Below, one piece after another: positions 19,401 to 32,012 of a stretch of DNA of 64,000 nucleotides. Positions within the stretch are counted from its first letter, which is position 1, and each line of letters opens with the position of its first letter. The stretch comes from Pratylenchus scribneri. Taxonomy: Eukaryota; Nematoda; Chromadorea; Rhabditida; Pratylenchidae. A program made the position numbers and the translations under genes. Location: NCBI GenBank assembly GCA_030063045.1, contig JAQSEB010000117.1:434001-498000 (forward strand), in the 5' to 3' direction. The notes beneath the pieces were generated by a model. It was not told the DNA's origin. It did no database searches and saw nothing but the letters and a program-made list of their open reading frames with translations.

Positions 19401-19482
19401 AAGTTATGGATTTGGGCAATTCCTGTGGCTGCGCTACGGCCAATCGGCCGCCACCGTTTCCTCTGTTTCCGGTTGGTCCCAT
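16449..19482 (-). CDS. pct-1: PCTAIRE-type cyclin-dependent kinase (CDK16/17/18 family)
   Basis: Serine/threonine kinase of the TTBK-independent PCTAIRE branch, active with cyclin Y in animals and involved in vesicle transport and synapse placement. The helix motif PCTAIRE is split by an intron (GAPCTA | [20 protein letters not shown]). Also visible are [64 protein letters not shown] and [11 protein letters not shown]. Upstream is the conserved pre-kinase region ([24 protein letters not shown]), then [14 protein letters not shown], which matches the family's VHEDLKMGSDGES. The first exon (ATG 19482; in-frame TAA just upstream) encodes a Gly-rich, then acidic N-terminus. The last exon ends NSRGNGRQT. 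An 830-nt intron (about 17863-18691) carries minisatellite family A. Confidence 0.9.
18084..18584. repeat. Minisatellite family A (31/32-bp unit), intronic array 2
   Basis: About 16 direct copies of a unit made of TTAGAATAATTCCGCCTGTT plus TTGTGTTTTCGC. Variants are GTTTGTG against GTTTTGTG (31 or 32 bp) and TTTCGC against TTTAGC, in mixed order. It lies wholly inside a CDK intron. It is the same family as the arrays at 3.4 kb (opposite orientation) and 50.0 kb. Confidence 0.95.
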
Positions 19483-22400
19483 CGGCCAAAAATATTAAAT
19501 GGGGTCGGCCTTTTTGTTGTCTTCCTTTTCGTGCGCTTTTGCCACCTTTCACTGACACTCAGCAACGGAATTGTTTTCCACCCTTGGCTGCTGCATATTA
19601 TGATGATGGGAATTGGAATGGAATGGAATGGATGGAATGGGGACACTTTTCTATGCTGCCAGCGGCGTTCTCTGAATGAGCCAATTTGTTAGTAGGCCAG
19701 AGGACTTGATAGGCTGGAAAGAGGGAAAAATGCGAAAAGAAATGAAGGGAAGGATATGGTCGAATGGCAGCCGGAATAGGCCAGGGAAAACGGCGCAAAA
19801 TTCAGGCCGAGGAATGAGGATTGGGCAGTCAAATGGAAGGAAGGCCTTTTCGGCTCTGTTAACGACAACGATTCACGCAAAAATGGATGGGGAAAGGACG
19901 GAAGGAAATGCTGCTTGAATATTTATGGGAGGAGGACATTTTGGGTGGAGGGAGGGCATTGGCATTGGCATTGAGGACACTTTGACGCAGACTGGCTGGG
20001 CCACTTTAGGTTGGGGACAAAAGTGGCCCCCTAAAGGGAAAGTGGGAAAATGAGAGCGGAAGAAAGCCAAAAGGGAAAATGCTGGTGGTGGGAAAGTGAA
20101 AATGCGGTAAATGGAAATGGAGGAATATGGGTGGGAATGGAAATGACGTGCAAAATAATTAGCCAAATAAGCCTTTTGGCCACATTGATTCAAAAAGAGG
20201 TTGATGGAATGGCCTTCTCTTTTATATAATGGAAATGCGGGGGAGAGGATATGGGAGGATGGGAGGATGGGATTGAAAGTGAAGGATGGAAATTGAATTT
20301 AGACACTGTGAAGGGTGGCCAAAATAATTGAATGAAGCCGTCAATAGAGGGAGGATGGATTTGGATACAAACAAACCAAATACAGATGGAACCTAATAGA
20401 AAATTGGATAGAAATTGGGCATTGGAAAAATGCGCAAATTTGGAGAAAAAATTGGAAAAAAACGCCAAAATAATTGGAGGAAAATGCGCGAAAATGAGGT
20501 GAATTATAAATAAATTGTACATATATTCCAATGAACTTCTTCAAATGTAAATGTTGGATGGAGGAATGAAAGGATGGATTTTGGGAAAATGGAGTTTTGT
20601 GCTTTCATTCACAGAGTCGAAGTCGAGCCTGGTCGCGCCTTGGCCTCCCCTTTCACACTTTCAAATGCAAACAAAACCCCAAAGAAGAGGATAAAAAGGA
20701 GAATAAGGAGGAGGGGGATGGATGGGTAAAGGAGAAGAAAAAGCGGAGGATGAGGAGGAAGAAGGCCATTGGGACATTGGACGAGCGGACTATTTGGCCA
20801 TTGGGCGAGGGGACTGACTTCCTTCTATTCCTTCCTTGTGGCCCAAATGACAACCCCCTCTATAGGCCACCCTCCTCAACCCGCCGGGGGATGTGGCCTT
20901 TTCCAGGCTTTTCGTCCATTCCCCCTTGGGAGGGATCACATTGGCCAATTCCTTTGGGAGAGAGGTTGGAAAATCCAATTCCGTCCATAAAATTAATATT
21001 CGGTACGAAAATAAATAATATTAAATAAAAGATGGCGAATTTTTGGTTGTTTTAAGCAAATTTAGATGCATATTAATTATTCTCCTTTAATAGATCACTG
21101 TTTGAATGAGTCGTTTTTTGTAGTTCATCATTTTCCCAACAATCTTGTTGTATTGGTTCTTTCTTTTATGATCCATTTTCGCCAACATTTATTCCCGTCG
21201 ATCCCATCAATCAATCACTTTTCCTCCTTTCCAAATTGGGAACATAAAAAGGGCGAATTTTAGAACAAAAATGGACAAAAAAAGAGGAAATGAATGAATT
21301 TGGGTAAATTTGGAAAGAGGGGGGCAGCTGGAGGGTGATTGGGAGGATTCTCTGGAGAATTTGTTGGGGTTGACGGCGATGGCGGGATGTGGAAAGGAAA
21401 TGTGAGGTTGGGGAGAATGTTTTGCGCCCGCAAAGGCGCAGATGAGCAATTAATGGATTTGGATGGATTTTGGTGGGTTAGGTGGAGCGGATTTGATCCA
21501 AAATTGGGCGGTTGGCAGGAGCAAGGCGATGGAAGAAAGGATGGACAGAAAATGGGGGAAAGGGGTCAAAACTCCAACAAAACAGTGAAAATAGATGGAA
21601 TGGACAGAATCAGAATAGTCGAGAATGGACATTTTGGGAATGAAGAAAGAATTGGAGGGAATTGGGAATTGGATCGGATCACTAATGGATGGGCTATGTT
21701 TATTCGGAATATGGAATATTCTATTCATTCACAATTGAAATGTGAATTGGCCATTGGAAAAATAAAACAAAAATATAATTCGTATTTGAAATTGGATGCC
21801 CATTTGGAGGATTAAAACTGGCCAAAAATCCAATCTAATGTTTTGGAGAGGGCCAATCATATTATTTTGTACTGAATTATTTTTGGTTGGTGAATTATTC
21901 CAAAAAAATGCAAAATGAGTAGTGCGCGAGAAAATGGGGCCAACCAATTTGTGTTGAATGTGGGAATTTGGAACAGGATTTGATGAAAGGAAGGGGACAA
22001 AAGGGAGAATTTGCCCGACAAATTGGAGTATATTATTTTTGCAATTGAAAAAAAAATTGGGGAAAATTACAAAAATGCAAAAAATGGATGGGAAATGAGG
22101 AAAAGAGGAACAAATCGAATCAACGAATTTAGGGCAAATTGAGTGAGATGGAAAGGCGAAAAGGGGGAAATGCGCAAATGAGGAAAAGGGGACAAAGAAA
22201 TGAAAAGAAGGGCCCGGAGGGAAGGGACAAAGGAAGGAAATGAATGGGGGAAGAAAATTGATTCAGTCAGTTTTAGAGCGGAAGAACACGAAAGAGGACA
22301 CGGAGGCGGGAATGATGAAGAAGAAGATTGGAAGGACACGGTCGAAGAAGCCGACCAAACAAAGATGTGGCGGAGAATGATGACGGGGACGGGATTGGGG

Positions 22401-22700
22401 CATAAAAGATTGGGTGGAATTGATCATCAATTCCAGGCAAAGTTTGGACCAGCTGGATGAATGGGCGAAGGGAAGGCTTGAATAGGCGGAATGGGGAATG
22501 GGGAAATTGGCCTTTGGAATTGATGCGGAAATGGCAATAATGTGGGAGGGGGGTTGACATATGGATGGAGGATGGCCATAAACATGAAATGGTAATGAAC
22601 AATGATAATAAAACATTGCCTAGAGGCCAATTCTGCACCAATATCGAATTATGTCATCACTAATAATAATTCTTTATTTTATTTTGTCATCTCCAAATTT
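19483..22700. other. 3.2-kb gene-poor, purine-rich stretch
   Basis: The plus strand is conspicuously G/A-rich (runs of GGAGGATGGGAGG and GGAAAATG type), so long frames arise by chance on both strands. None resembles a known protein, and I see no consistent splice structure. It lies upstream of the CDK gene and ends at a minisatellite. It may contain CDK regulatory DNA. Confidence 0.45.
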
Positions 22701-22729
22701 GTTGATCAACCTTTTGACCATTTTCTTAC

Positions 22730-23830
22730 CGGATAACATACAAAATTTTCCGAAAAACACAAATCTAACTGGATGAAACATAAATCTTTACGGAAAGTAT
22801 AAATCTAACCGGAAAACACAAAAAATCAGAATTCTTTCCGGAAAACACAAAAAATCAGTATTCATTCCGGAAAACACAAAAAATCAGAATACTTTCCGGA
22901 AAACACAAAAAATCAGAATTCTTTCCGGAAACACAAAAAATCAGAATTAATTCCGGAAAACACAAAAAATCAGAATTCTTTCCAGAAAACACAAAAAATC
23001 AGAATTCTTTCCGGAAAACACAAAAAATCAGAATTCTTTCCAGAAAACACAAAAAATCAGAATTCTTTCCGGAAAACACAAAAAATCAGAATTCTTTCCG
23101 GAAAACACAAAAAATCAGAATTCATTCCGGAAAACACAAAAAATCAGAATTCATTCCGGAAAACACAAAAAATCAGAATTCTTTCCGGAAAAAACAAAAA
23201 ATCAGAATTCTTTCCGGAAAACACAAAAAATCAGAATTCTTTCCGGAAAACACAAAAAATCAGAATTCTTTCCGGGAAACACAAAAAATCAGAATTCTTT
23301 CCAGAAAACACAAAAAATCAGAATTCTTTCCGGAAAACACAAAAAATCAGAATTCTTTCCGGAAAACACAAAAAATCAGAATTCATTCCGGAAAACACAA
23401 AAAATCAGAATTCATTCCGGAAAACACAAAAAATCAGAATTCTTTCCGGAAAAAACAAAAAATCAGAATTCTTTCCGGAAAACACAAAAAATCAGAATTC
23501 TTTCCGGAAAACACAAAAAATCAGAATTCTTTCCGGGAAACACAAAAAATCAGAATTCTTTCCAGAAAACACAAAAAATCAGAATTCTTTCCGTAAAACA
23601 CAAAAAATCAGAATTCTTTCCGGAAAACACAAAAAATCAGAATTCATTCCGGAAAACACAAAAAATCAGAATTCATTCCGGAAAACACAAAAAATCAGAA
23701 TTCTTTCCGGAAAACACAAAAAATCAGAATTCTTTCCGGAAAACACAATTGACCGGATTAACCGGAATGAAACACTAATCTTTCCGGAAAACACAAATCT
23801 ACCCGGATGAAATACAAATATTTCCAGAAA
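22730..23830. repeat. Minisatellite family B (29-bp unit) with 9-mer higher-order structure
   Basis: About 33 copies of a 29-bp unit (TCAGAATTCTTTCCGGAAAA plus CACAAAAAA), each usually holding an EcoRI-type GAATTC and a TTCCGGAA palindrome. Marker variants recur at exactly 261 bp (9 x 29): CCAGAAAAC at 23040, 23301 and 23562; CCGGGAAAC near 23272 and 23533; the AAAAAACAAAA variant near 23181 and 23442. The edges (22730-22800 and 23750-23830) are diverged half-units. Confidence 0.95.
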
Positions 23831-23991
23831 AATTCCTCATATTTCTCTAATAATTCTTTCTTCAATTCATCTAATCCAATCCAATTGAGAGTTCATTGTT
23901 TTACCTGTCCGTTCTCCTCCACCTCTTGTCAATATTTGCTTAATTTGGCCGCATTAGGGGGTATGGAGGATGGCCAATTGAATCAATAAAA

Positions 23992-25936
23992 ATGGGCCAT
24001 TCATTTGGATTATTGGCCAAGTGGATTTGCTTAAATTACCTCAAAATGCATTCCATGCCCCTTTTAATCCTCCTCTTCATTTTATTATCAATTTATATTT
24101 CCCAAATCATTGGCCAATTTTCTTCTCTTTCGCCTTGGATTTGCCCGAATAATGGTTCCTTTTTCGACACAACTCCCTGCGATCCAAATGTGCCTTTTAA
24201 TTGTGCAACAAATTATAAATGCCGATTGGCCACAAAAAGGATGGTTGGAATTGCGAAAGGCACAAATGTTTCGGTCCTTCCTCAACAAGAAGTTGGATAT
24301 ATTTGCTGTGAAAGCAGTGAAATGGCCATTCGAGAATGTGAGCCTAAACAACCCTTTCCCTAATATTTTAATTATTCACAAAAAGGGTTGCTGGATTCAG
24401 GCCTCTCTCCGGCAATATTCCCTCAAATCCCCGATTCAACTTTGTGGCAAATTGTACTCAAAGATCCGTCCAGTGGAAAACAATTGAAAATTGAAGAAAA
24501 TGGAGCGGATCTGTCAATGCTGAATGACAATGGATTTGGCAATTTCAGTCAATTAGCCGGAATTATTTTTCGGAAGGGAGGAGGACCCAAAGCCAAAGGA
24601 TTTTTGCATGTTTTGGAAGCAATCAGTGAATAAAATTGTATTAAAATGCACCAAATTCCCTCATTAATTAGATCAACTTGCACCCCTCTCTGCTCTTCGC
24701 CTTCATTCCGATTATCCTTCATTCGGCGTCGAACAATTGGATTTACTTTCGATGAATGAACGTTTTCCGCGAGGATTGTTCCAATCAATTTCGAGTGGAT
24801 TTGTTCCAGCCAATGTTTTTTGTAAATTTATTAATGGAAAATATTTAGTCGGAACAATTTTTATGTTTATTAGTCCTAATGTATGGGGCGAGGCTCTCCC
24901 CCCGGTCCTTCGCCTGAAGACTAAGCCTCCCAGATCCCAGTGGCCCAATGAACGGGATAGGGATAAGGGGAACTCATATTTAAATTATCCTTTATTAATT
25001 GTGTGGGAAAATGTGACAAAAAATGTGATGGGAAAAAAGCCTTTGGAGAGGAAAAAGGATGGGCAAAAAAGGTAGATTGAGGCAATATTTGATTGATAGG
25101 GTGACGGGGCGATTAGGAGGAAAAAAAAATTTGGGGTACAGTAGGACAAATAGGAAAGTCCCTTATGCATTATTGGCATTGACAGATAATAATTTTTTTG
25201 CAACATAGATATAACTAGATGTTAACTGGGCTTAGGATTAGGTTTAGGACCAAATATGGGTTTAAGAGGCTAGGATTATGTAGGATATATCAATCTTAAA
25301 GAAGCCTGATTAGGCCAGGTTATATGGTCTAAAAGAAATTATTTTTCGACACAGAATTTTTTCGACAAATTAAATACAGTTTAAATTAATTGTTGTTTAA
25401 TAAAAAAGAATTAATTAATTGGATTAGATCGACGTCAACAAGTAATTTTGATTTTCAAAACCGATTTGCCTTTGACCAATCGAACAACGGATATTGAAAG
25501 ATGGATGGGATGGAGCAATGGAAAATTCCCAAAATTAATGTGGGAAAATGAAAGTGGAATGGCCGGAATTTTGGGAAAGCCAATGGCTGGTTTCATGTTT
25601 AATGTGTGAATATTTCTAAACAAAAAACATAATCCAAAATATTTTTAGTTGACCACCCGTGGTAGCATTTTCCCCATCAGCACCGAATCGGATGCAAATT
25701 ATTCGACCAACAAAACAAATGAAGAAAACAATGGATCGGACCAAATTAATCAAACCCAAATTTTGGCCAATGAACACGGTTTAGAATCAATCTCATTGAT
25801 TGTTAGTACTCCCCTTCCTACTCCATCATCGTCTAATAATAATAATAATAATAATGGAAACAGATTTAATAATTTTATTTTAATGTCCATTCAATTATTT
25901 TTCCTATTTTTCTATGGCTTTTGCTCAATTTTATAA
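23992..25936 (+). CDS. Cys-rich, probably GPI-anchored secreted/surface protein of unknown family
   Basis: A hydrophobic leader (PLLILLFILLSIYISQIIG) follows two possible starts, ATG 23992 or ATG 24046; the second gives a cleaner signal peptide. A short Cys module follows (C-x12-C-x7-C-x6-C, closing VGYICC), reminiscent of the small lustrin-type Cys repeats of nematodes. A Cys-poor region follows (SMLNDNGFGNFSQLAGIIF), then QVILIFKTDLPLTNRTTDIE. A Ser/Thr/Asn-rich stalk with a poly-Asn run leads to a C-terminal hydrophobic end (SIQLFFLFFYGFCSIL), as in GPI-anchored proteins. Introns: GTGAGC at about 24341, GTGAATAA at about 24628, a 600-nt intron (about 24823-25424) with a dispersed repeat, and one at about 25608. 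The function is not known to me. Confidence 0.65.
24885..25170 (-). repeat. Dispersed intronic repeat, copy 1
   Basis: Read on the minus strand this contains TTCCTATTTGTCCTACTGTA, then ATCAATCAAATATTGCCTCA, then TTCATTGGGCCACTGGGA and GAGGCTTAGT. The same ordered words occur at 36.2 kb and 52.7 kb on the plus strand. It sits in the longest intron of the Cys-rich surface-protein gene. No terminal inverted repeats or coding sequence seen. Confidence 0.85.
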
Positions 25937-26249
25937 TATTCAACCAATTATAAATGTGAATAAAACAAATTTATCAATGAAAATGAATGAAAATTACAAA
26001 TAAATAAAAATTCAAAGTTTATTCAAATTTTGAGAGAACATCAAACAAACAAAGAATATTGTTTTAACAAATTTTCTTGGTATTAAATAAATATTGTTGG
26101 TCATCGTTGATTGAAATAAAAACGTGTGAATTTAATATAAAAACATTGAAAAAATAAATAAATAATAAAATTGGTACAAAATGAAAATTCAACATAGAGG
26201 AAATTGTATGATGGATTTATGAAATGATTGAGTCAAAATGAATGCCGCT

Positions 26250-29200
26250 TTATTCTTTTGCTTCTTCCACCTTCTTCTCATTGTCATCTTCTTCCTTCCC
26301 ATTTTCCTCCTCCTTTTTAACTCCATCGGTCTTCTCTTCATTACCACCTCCAATTTGTTCTTCCACTTCCTCCTCCTCTTCGCCCACTTCATCCTCATCA
26401 AAATCATGCTCCTCTTCCTCTTCTTCATGTTCCTCCTCTTCGTCCATTAATATCATTTCTTCAACTCCTTCTTCCTCTTCATCGTTGTTAAGGCCAGTCT
26501 AAAATTTTATATTAAAATTTATCCAACATTTTTTGGCAATCATTTTATTAATTTATATTTTTGTGAACTATCCAAAATTAATTTCTATTCCCAATTTTTT
26601 ACCTCATCGTTCCCGGTGGTTTCCATGTCCATTGTTCCATCCGCCTCCTCCTCTTCTTCTTGCCCTTCTTCTTCCTCCTCTTCATCATCTCCTTTTCCCT
26701 TCTCTTCTTCATCATCATCGTCCAAAACCATATTTTCCAATTTCAAATTTGACTTCAACTTTTCAATATCCTTAAATGAAAATTAATAATAAAATTTAAT
26801 ATTTTATTTTAATTTACCTCTTTCAAGGGAATTGGAGCATCCACAAACAATGTTGGATAGCAACCGCGGATTGCGTCCTAAATTTAATTAAAATTATAAA
26901 AATATTTTTTTACTTTTAATTTAACCTTAATTTCTTGGGCAAAACGAAGACGATTGTCAAGCGGCGGTTCATTGATTGTGTTGTGGAAATCGCGCAAATG
27001 GCGGACGATTGTTTCGCGTGAATAATGTCCCTAAATTTATGAATAAATTAATTTAAAAATTAATTTAAAATTAAATTACCAAATTGCATTGTTGGCACCG
27101 GAACAAATCGCATCCATCCAAATGAGTGTATGCATGATCGCTCAGCCGATTCGAAACCAATTTGCCGCACTTCTCACAGGGCACCGCCTCATTCGTCTTC
27201 TTCTTGAAGTATTGGGCACCGCCAAGTCGCATGCTCACTTCCCGCAATTTTATCATTTCCTCCTTTGCTCGTCGTGATTTTGTTCTTCTCAAATAATTTC
27301 ATTTAATTAAAATTTCCCCAATTTGTTGAATACCTTGTCCCAAATCGTCGAAAACCTCTTCGCTTCTTCACTTGGTCTTTTGGCGTTGAACTTGACCAAG
27401 AACGATCGGAATTTTCCGCTTTCAACGGCACCTTCAAAACGGCAATTTGGGCGGCGGATCGGCGCATTCTCGATGTGGATTGACTGCAACTTCCATTTTG
27501 CGATTCTTCTTCTTCATCCTCCTCTTCTTCCTTCATCATCGAATCACCGTCCTGTTCCTTTAAATATTAGTTGATTTAATTGAATATTAATTAAAATTAA
27601 ACCATTTTAATTCGCCGACGAATTTCCTTCTCAAAAAGACGTTCAACCCCAAAACAGGCTTTTGACATTGATTTAAGTTCATCCTCAAAATTCTAAAATA
27701 ATAATATTAAATAAATAATGTTATTTTTGATCAACTCACATAAAGCAAATCCTCGCAGCAATCATCCTCTCCGTGGTCCCGGCTTCCGTGCGTGTTCACC
27801 GATTGGGGTCGATCATGTTTGAAATTGCAAAATTTGCACCCGTAGCGGACAATGCCCAAATCGTTGTTCAAATGCCAAAGAATGTGGAACCCGCGGATTC
27901 GGCTCATTATGTTTTTGTGGCACAGCTGGCATTCCAAATCTTCAATTTTGCGATTGGCCGAATCGAACATTCGGCTGCCATTCGCTGCATTATTACTGCG
28001 TCTTCGTGGCCCAATATTTTGATTCAATTCTGCCATTTGTTGGTCATACAAAAGTTGGGCTTTGGCTGCTGTTGGCCCTGGAGTATTTCCGGTGGTCCCA
28101 AGCAATTCCATCGACATTTTCTACAAATTAAATATTAAATTTATTAATTAAATTAATAAAAACCTGAACCAAATTGTACAATTCTTGGGTGCGATCATCC
28201 ATCATTGTTGGGTCAACCCGTCCGTGCACTTTTGATTGATGATTTTCCATTTGGTCTTTTCGGTAATGTTCGACTTGGCATCCGGCATGTTTGCATCGAA
28301 AACGATATGTCTAAACAAAAAATGGAATTAATTTCACAATTCATTTTTCTTACATTCATGTCTTTTGCCAAATGGAAGAACATATGCATTTGACGAGCGC
28401 CGGCTGTAATTGGTTTATGGCATCGACCGCATTCACCAAGGACTCGTCTTTTGGAGGTCCTGGAACTAATTTTGCATATCCTCTTATAAATAATTTACAA
28501 CACAAAAAACTCACATTGGTCCGGGTCGATTTCGAACAATGCGTTTTGGTTGGCTGAATAGACCGGATGAATTGCGCCGACCATTTCCGAGCATTTGGCT
28601 TTGTCGATTTGATCCTCCACTCGCCGAGAACATTGCGGCCATATTTTGAAGGGCATCCAATTGATGGGAATTATCATCGGCCAATTCATCTTCTCCTCCA
28701 TTCATCATATTGGGCGAAGGTGTCCCATCATCCATCGCGGATAAATCATCAAATTCCGATTTGATATTTCGACGGCCAAAAATGGCATTCAATTGGGCGT
28801 CGGTCTCTTCATCAATGCTTTCTCGTCTTCCTCCATCATTTTGACCACCCGAAGTGGTGCCTCCTTCCGCCGATGCATTGCCATTTTCATTTTTCTCCTC
28901 CCCCGATGGCCTTAACCAATCAATTTTTTATTTAATTTAAAATTGAATTAATTAACTTTTTGATTGTTCCTTTCAATTGTTGATCCTGTCCACCATCGCC
29001 TCCTTCTTCAAGCCGTGCCCTTTTCACTGAATCCGGTTGAACTGTGCTCCGACGTTTCATCATTTGCTGCTGGAATTGGGTCGACGCACCGAACAGTGCT
29101 TTGTCCATCATTTCTTGCAGTATTTTCTTCGCTTGCGGATTATCATGATAAATGTACTAAATATTCAATTTCCTTTTTGTTTTATTTTAATTTATAAACC

Positions 29201-29816
29201 TTGTTGTCATTCTTTTTGTGAAATGAATACATGTGCTCGCGCATTTGAAGATCAGAAGCTCGACCCGTATTGCACATTGGACAAATAAATGGCAGCCAAT
29301 TCAGATGTTCAGTTTTAGTATGCACCTAAAATTTAAATATGTCTTCGTAAAATTGGAAGAGGAAAATACCTCCAATTCTTCGCTGGAATTTTTGACGATA
29401 TTGCACTCGGGACATTTGAAAAATGGCACTCGAACACTGGAATTCCCAATGAAATTGCTGCCACCCATTTGACCCATTCCAGCAGATGATGAACCGGCGC
29501 CGCCAATCGAATTCACTGATCCCAACATTCCATAATTGTTGCCTGGGAAGCCCATCAGATTTTGTGGGTGAGCAAGAGGGAAATTCCGCTGTTGTTGTGC
29601 CCATCCCATTTGTTGAAAGCGGCGATCATTAAGTTCCGCTGGCGTATTCATTTGCATCTAAAATCAGGTGAAAATATAACATAAGTTGAATAATGTGAAT
29701 ATTATTACATCTGTCTGTGCCATGAATGCACTCCGTTGTTGTGGTCGATTTGCCATAAATCTTTGCATTTGCAACATTTGTGGATTCATTCCACCATGAT
29801 TCTGATGATTAAACAT
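26250..29816 (-). CDS. Multi-C2H2 zinc-finger nuclear protein with acidic C-terminus
   Basis: The N-terminus is Gln/Met/Asn-rich (MFNHQNHGG, FMANRPQQRSAFM), followed by a C2H2 pair (FKCPECNIVKNSSEELE, FICPMCNTGRASDLQMREHM). A basic-acidic linker precedes three variants of a double module. Each begins CxxC, then H-x3-H, then CxxC and H-x4-H: CGRCHKPITAGARQMHMFFH, CQLCHKNIMSRIRGFHILWH and CEKCGKLVSNRLSDHAYTH, each followed by a C-x2-4-C second finger. The C-terminus is very acidic (runs of Glu/Asp, LVLDDDDEEE type) and ends KKVEEAKE. Zinc and nucleic-acid binding are likely from the motifs, but the repeated pattern is not one I can name. About ten introns of 40-60 nt. Start ATG 29816, stop TAA 26250. 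Confidence 0.75.
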
Positions 29817-32012
29817 TGCAAAACAATCAATTCTTATTATATGAAGTCAAAGTATTATTAAAAATAATAAGAATTTGGGAATCTGAATTGTGAAAATGTT
29901 TTAGGAAAATGTATTATGTAGTCTAATCTAATGTATGTTAATGTATATGAATATGAATTTGATTGTATTATTCGGTATTGAGTATTGACAAGTATAAGGT
30001 ATAAGATTGTTTTATTATACAAAGTGTATAGTGTATGTATAAAAATGAAAGTCAAAATTAAGGAGTGGAGCGGACAAAATTTATGGTGATGACTGATGAT
30101 GACGAAGTGATGAAATGGTCGAATGAATCGATTATGGCTATGGAGAATGGAGATGGAAAAGAAGAGGAGAATGGATGGAATGGAAAATGTGAATGCGATG
30201 CTGACTACTGCTGTCGAGGCATCGGCGTTGAAGGAGGGTCTTTGGTGCGTACTGCGTATTTTGGGGCCATTTAGTGTCGCCCAACGGTGATTAACCCATA
30301 GCTGAGCCATCAAATCTCAGAAGACCTTCTTCTTTTATATTTTCAATGCTAACGTAAAATGAATTCTCAAATTTATTCCGTCCTTCCTTCCGTAGACCGT
30401 TTTAGATTTGATGGCTGCCGATGGGTCTTTTGTCCCACCTTCATTCCCGTTCTTTCGCTGGCTACATTCTTTTCTTCCTACTTTATCTCTGCCTTCTCCA
30501 TTTCCATTTGACATAACATAAGTGTCAGCAACATTCTCAGTCAGCAAAAACCCAATCTCCAAAGCGGTTCCTTCGTCTGAAGTAAAAGAGTGAAGAACCT
30601 TCATTCATTCATTTATCTCCATAGTTTTTCCCTTCATTACAATTACAATGTTATTGACTGAAGTGGTTGTTGAGTTCGATTTTGAAGAAACATTACAAGA
30701 ATGAGAAACTAATTTAACAGTTGTATTTTTTGTTTACGTGCCGTGGATACGCACATACGTAACATCATGAAATTGGCATTGGGATTGAATGGAAAGATGT
30801 AAAATTTGAGATGGATTAAACATGTTTTACTTTACATGATAGATGATAGCTAATAGAGCTATACATATTACAACAATAATGATTTAATTCAATATATATG
30901 TTATAAGGATAAATTTTAATGTTTGTAAAATAATAACATCCATCAACCATCATCATTCATCAATATCAACTATCAAGGCTCCAACTTTTTTGTCAATAAA
31001 AAATTTTGTATTTTTGATTTCAACTCGAATTTGATGTCTGTATTTCAATTTTAAACAATTTGAGATGTCAACGTCTACCCTGTCATTCCAATTCCAAAAC
31101 ATAAAGTTCAATTTCAATCATTTTATAATTTTCGCTAGATCTATCAATCAATCAGTACACATATGTGTTACGTATATTAATGTTATTTGATAAATGATAT
31201 GATAATGATTAATGAATGATAAGAATTTTATGTGTATTTTTGTCGAGTGCTACAAACTCCGACGAAAATCATTATCGAATTCATCTGATTATTTAATAAG
31301 CTTTCCTCCTTGTTTCTTCCTCCCTTTCCTATATATTTTAACTGGATACTCCAAATCGCCTAATCATTTTTTCATCATCCTCAATCGTCGTCGTCGATTA
31401 TTAATTAATATTTATGCACTCTTCTTCCTTCCCAGACTTCCTCCTCTTCGCCCTTCGAAACTCTTATCGTCATCGGTCTTTTTGATAGCCATTCCCAGAC
31501 CAGTCCTTCGACTTGAAATGAAGCAAAAAACTAAAACCGGGCTTTTCCTTTGGCGGCGATCATTTTGGAATATCCAATGATGTTATTATTATTACTCCCA
31601 TCCCAATTGGTTTTTATGGCCCATTTCTGACCATTTTCAATTGCATTTTTTACCCCTTTCTGTCTAAACTTTGGCCAAAATGGAATGATTACAAAATTCC
31701 AATGGAACATCGTGTCATCTTCTTTTAATAGACAATTTATCATGAAAGAAAGGGGGTGGGGGTTTTTTTGATGGGAATTTTCCGACTATTCCTTTTCAAA
31801 CCAATTTCACGTGTTCGGCGCACTAAATTTGAGTGAAGGAAGATTTATCTCTAAATGTCCATCTAAAAAGTCACGGAAGATCGGGAGAAGAGGGCCATTC
31901 AGGAAATAAGAACCCTTTCATTAAAAATAAATCAAAAATTCCCTCTTTTTCGTTTTTTCTTCCTACTTTTGATTATTTTTCAAAATTCAGATCCATTTTT
32001 ATTCTTTCAAAA
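29817..32012. other. 2.2-kb divergent intergenic region
   Basis: Between the divergent zinc-finger (-) and aminotransferase (+) genes. It is AT-rich with simple-sequence stretches (TATGAATATGAAT type near 29940, CATCATCATTCATCAAT near 30950). No RNA gene, repeat family or convincing coding frame was recognised. It probably includes both promoters. Confidence 0.45.

Noticed and set aside
19483..22640. Many 60-160 codon frames on both strands, including a Lys/Glu-rich plus-strand frame at 20597
   Set aside because: No family resemblance, no splice continuity, and the strand purine bias explains the lack of stops.
18084..23830. CRISPR-like look of regularly spaced repeats
   Set aside because: The units are contiguous minisatellite monomers without unique spacers, in a eukaryotic genome; no cas genes.
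26189..26502. Plus-strand Phe/Ser/Leu-rich hydrophobic frames (membrane-protein-like)
   Set aside because: Antisense of the GAG/GAA-rich acidic tail of the zinc-finger gene; hydrophobicity is a complement artefact.
30000..31200. Possible inverted repeat around CATACGTAACA (30755) and TACGTATATT (31170)
   Set aside because: Only about 10 bases match and the flanks diverge; not distinguishable from chance in AT-rich DNA.
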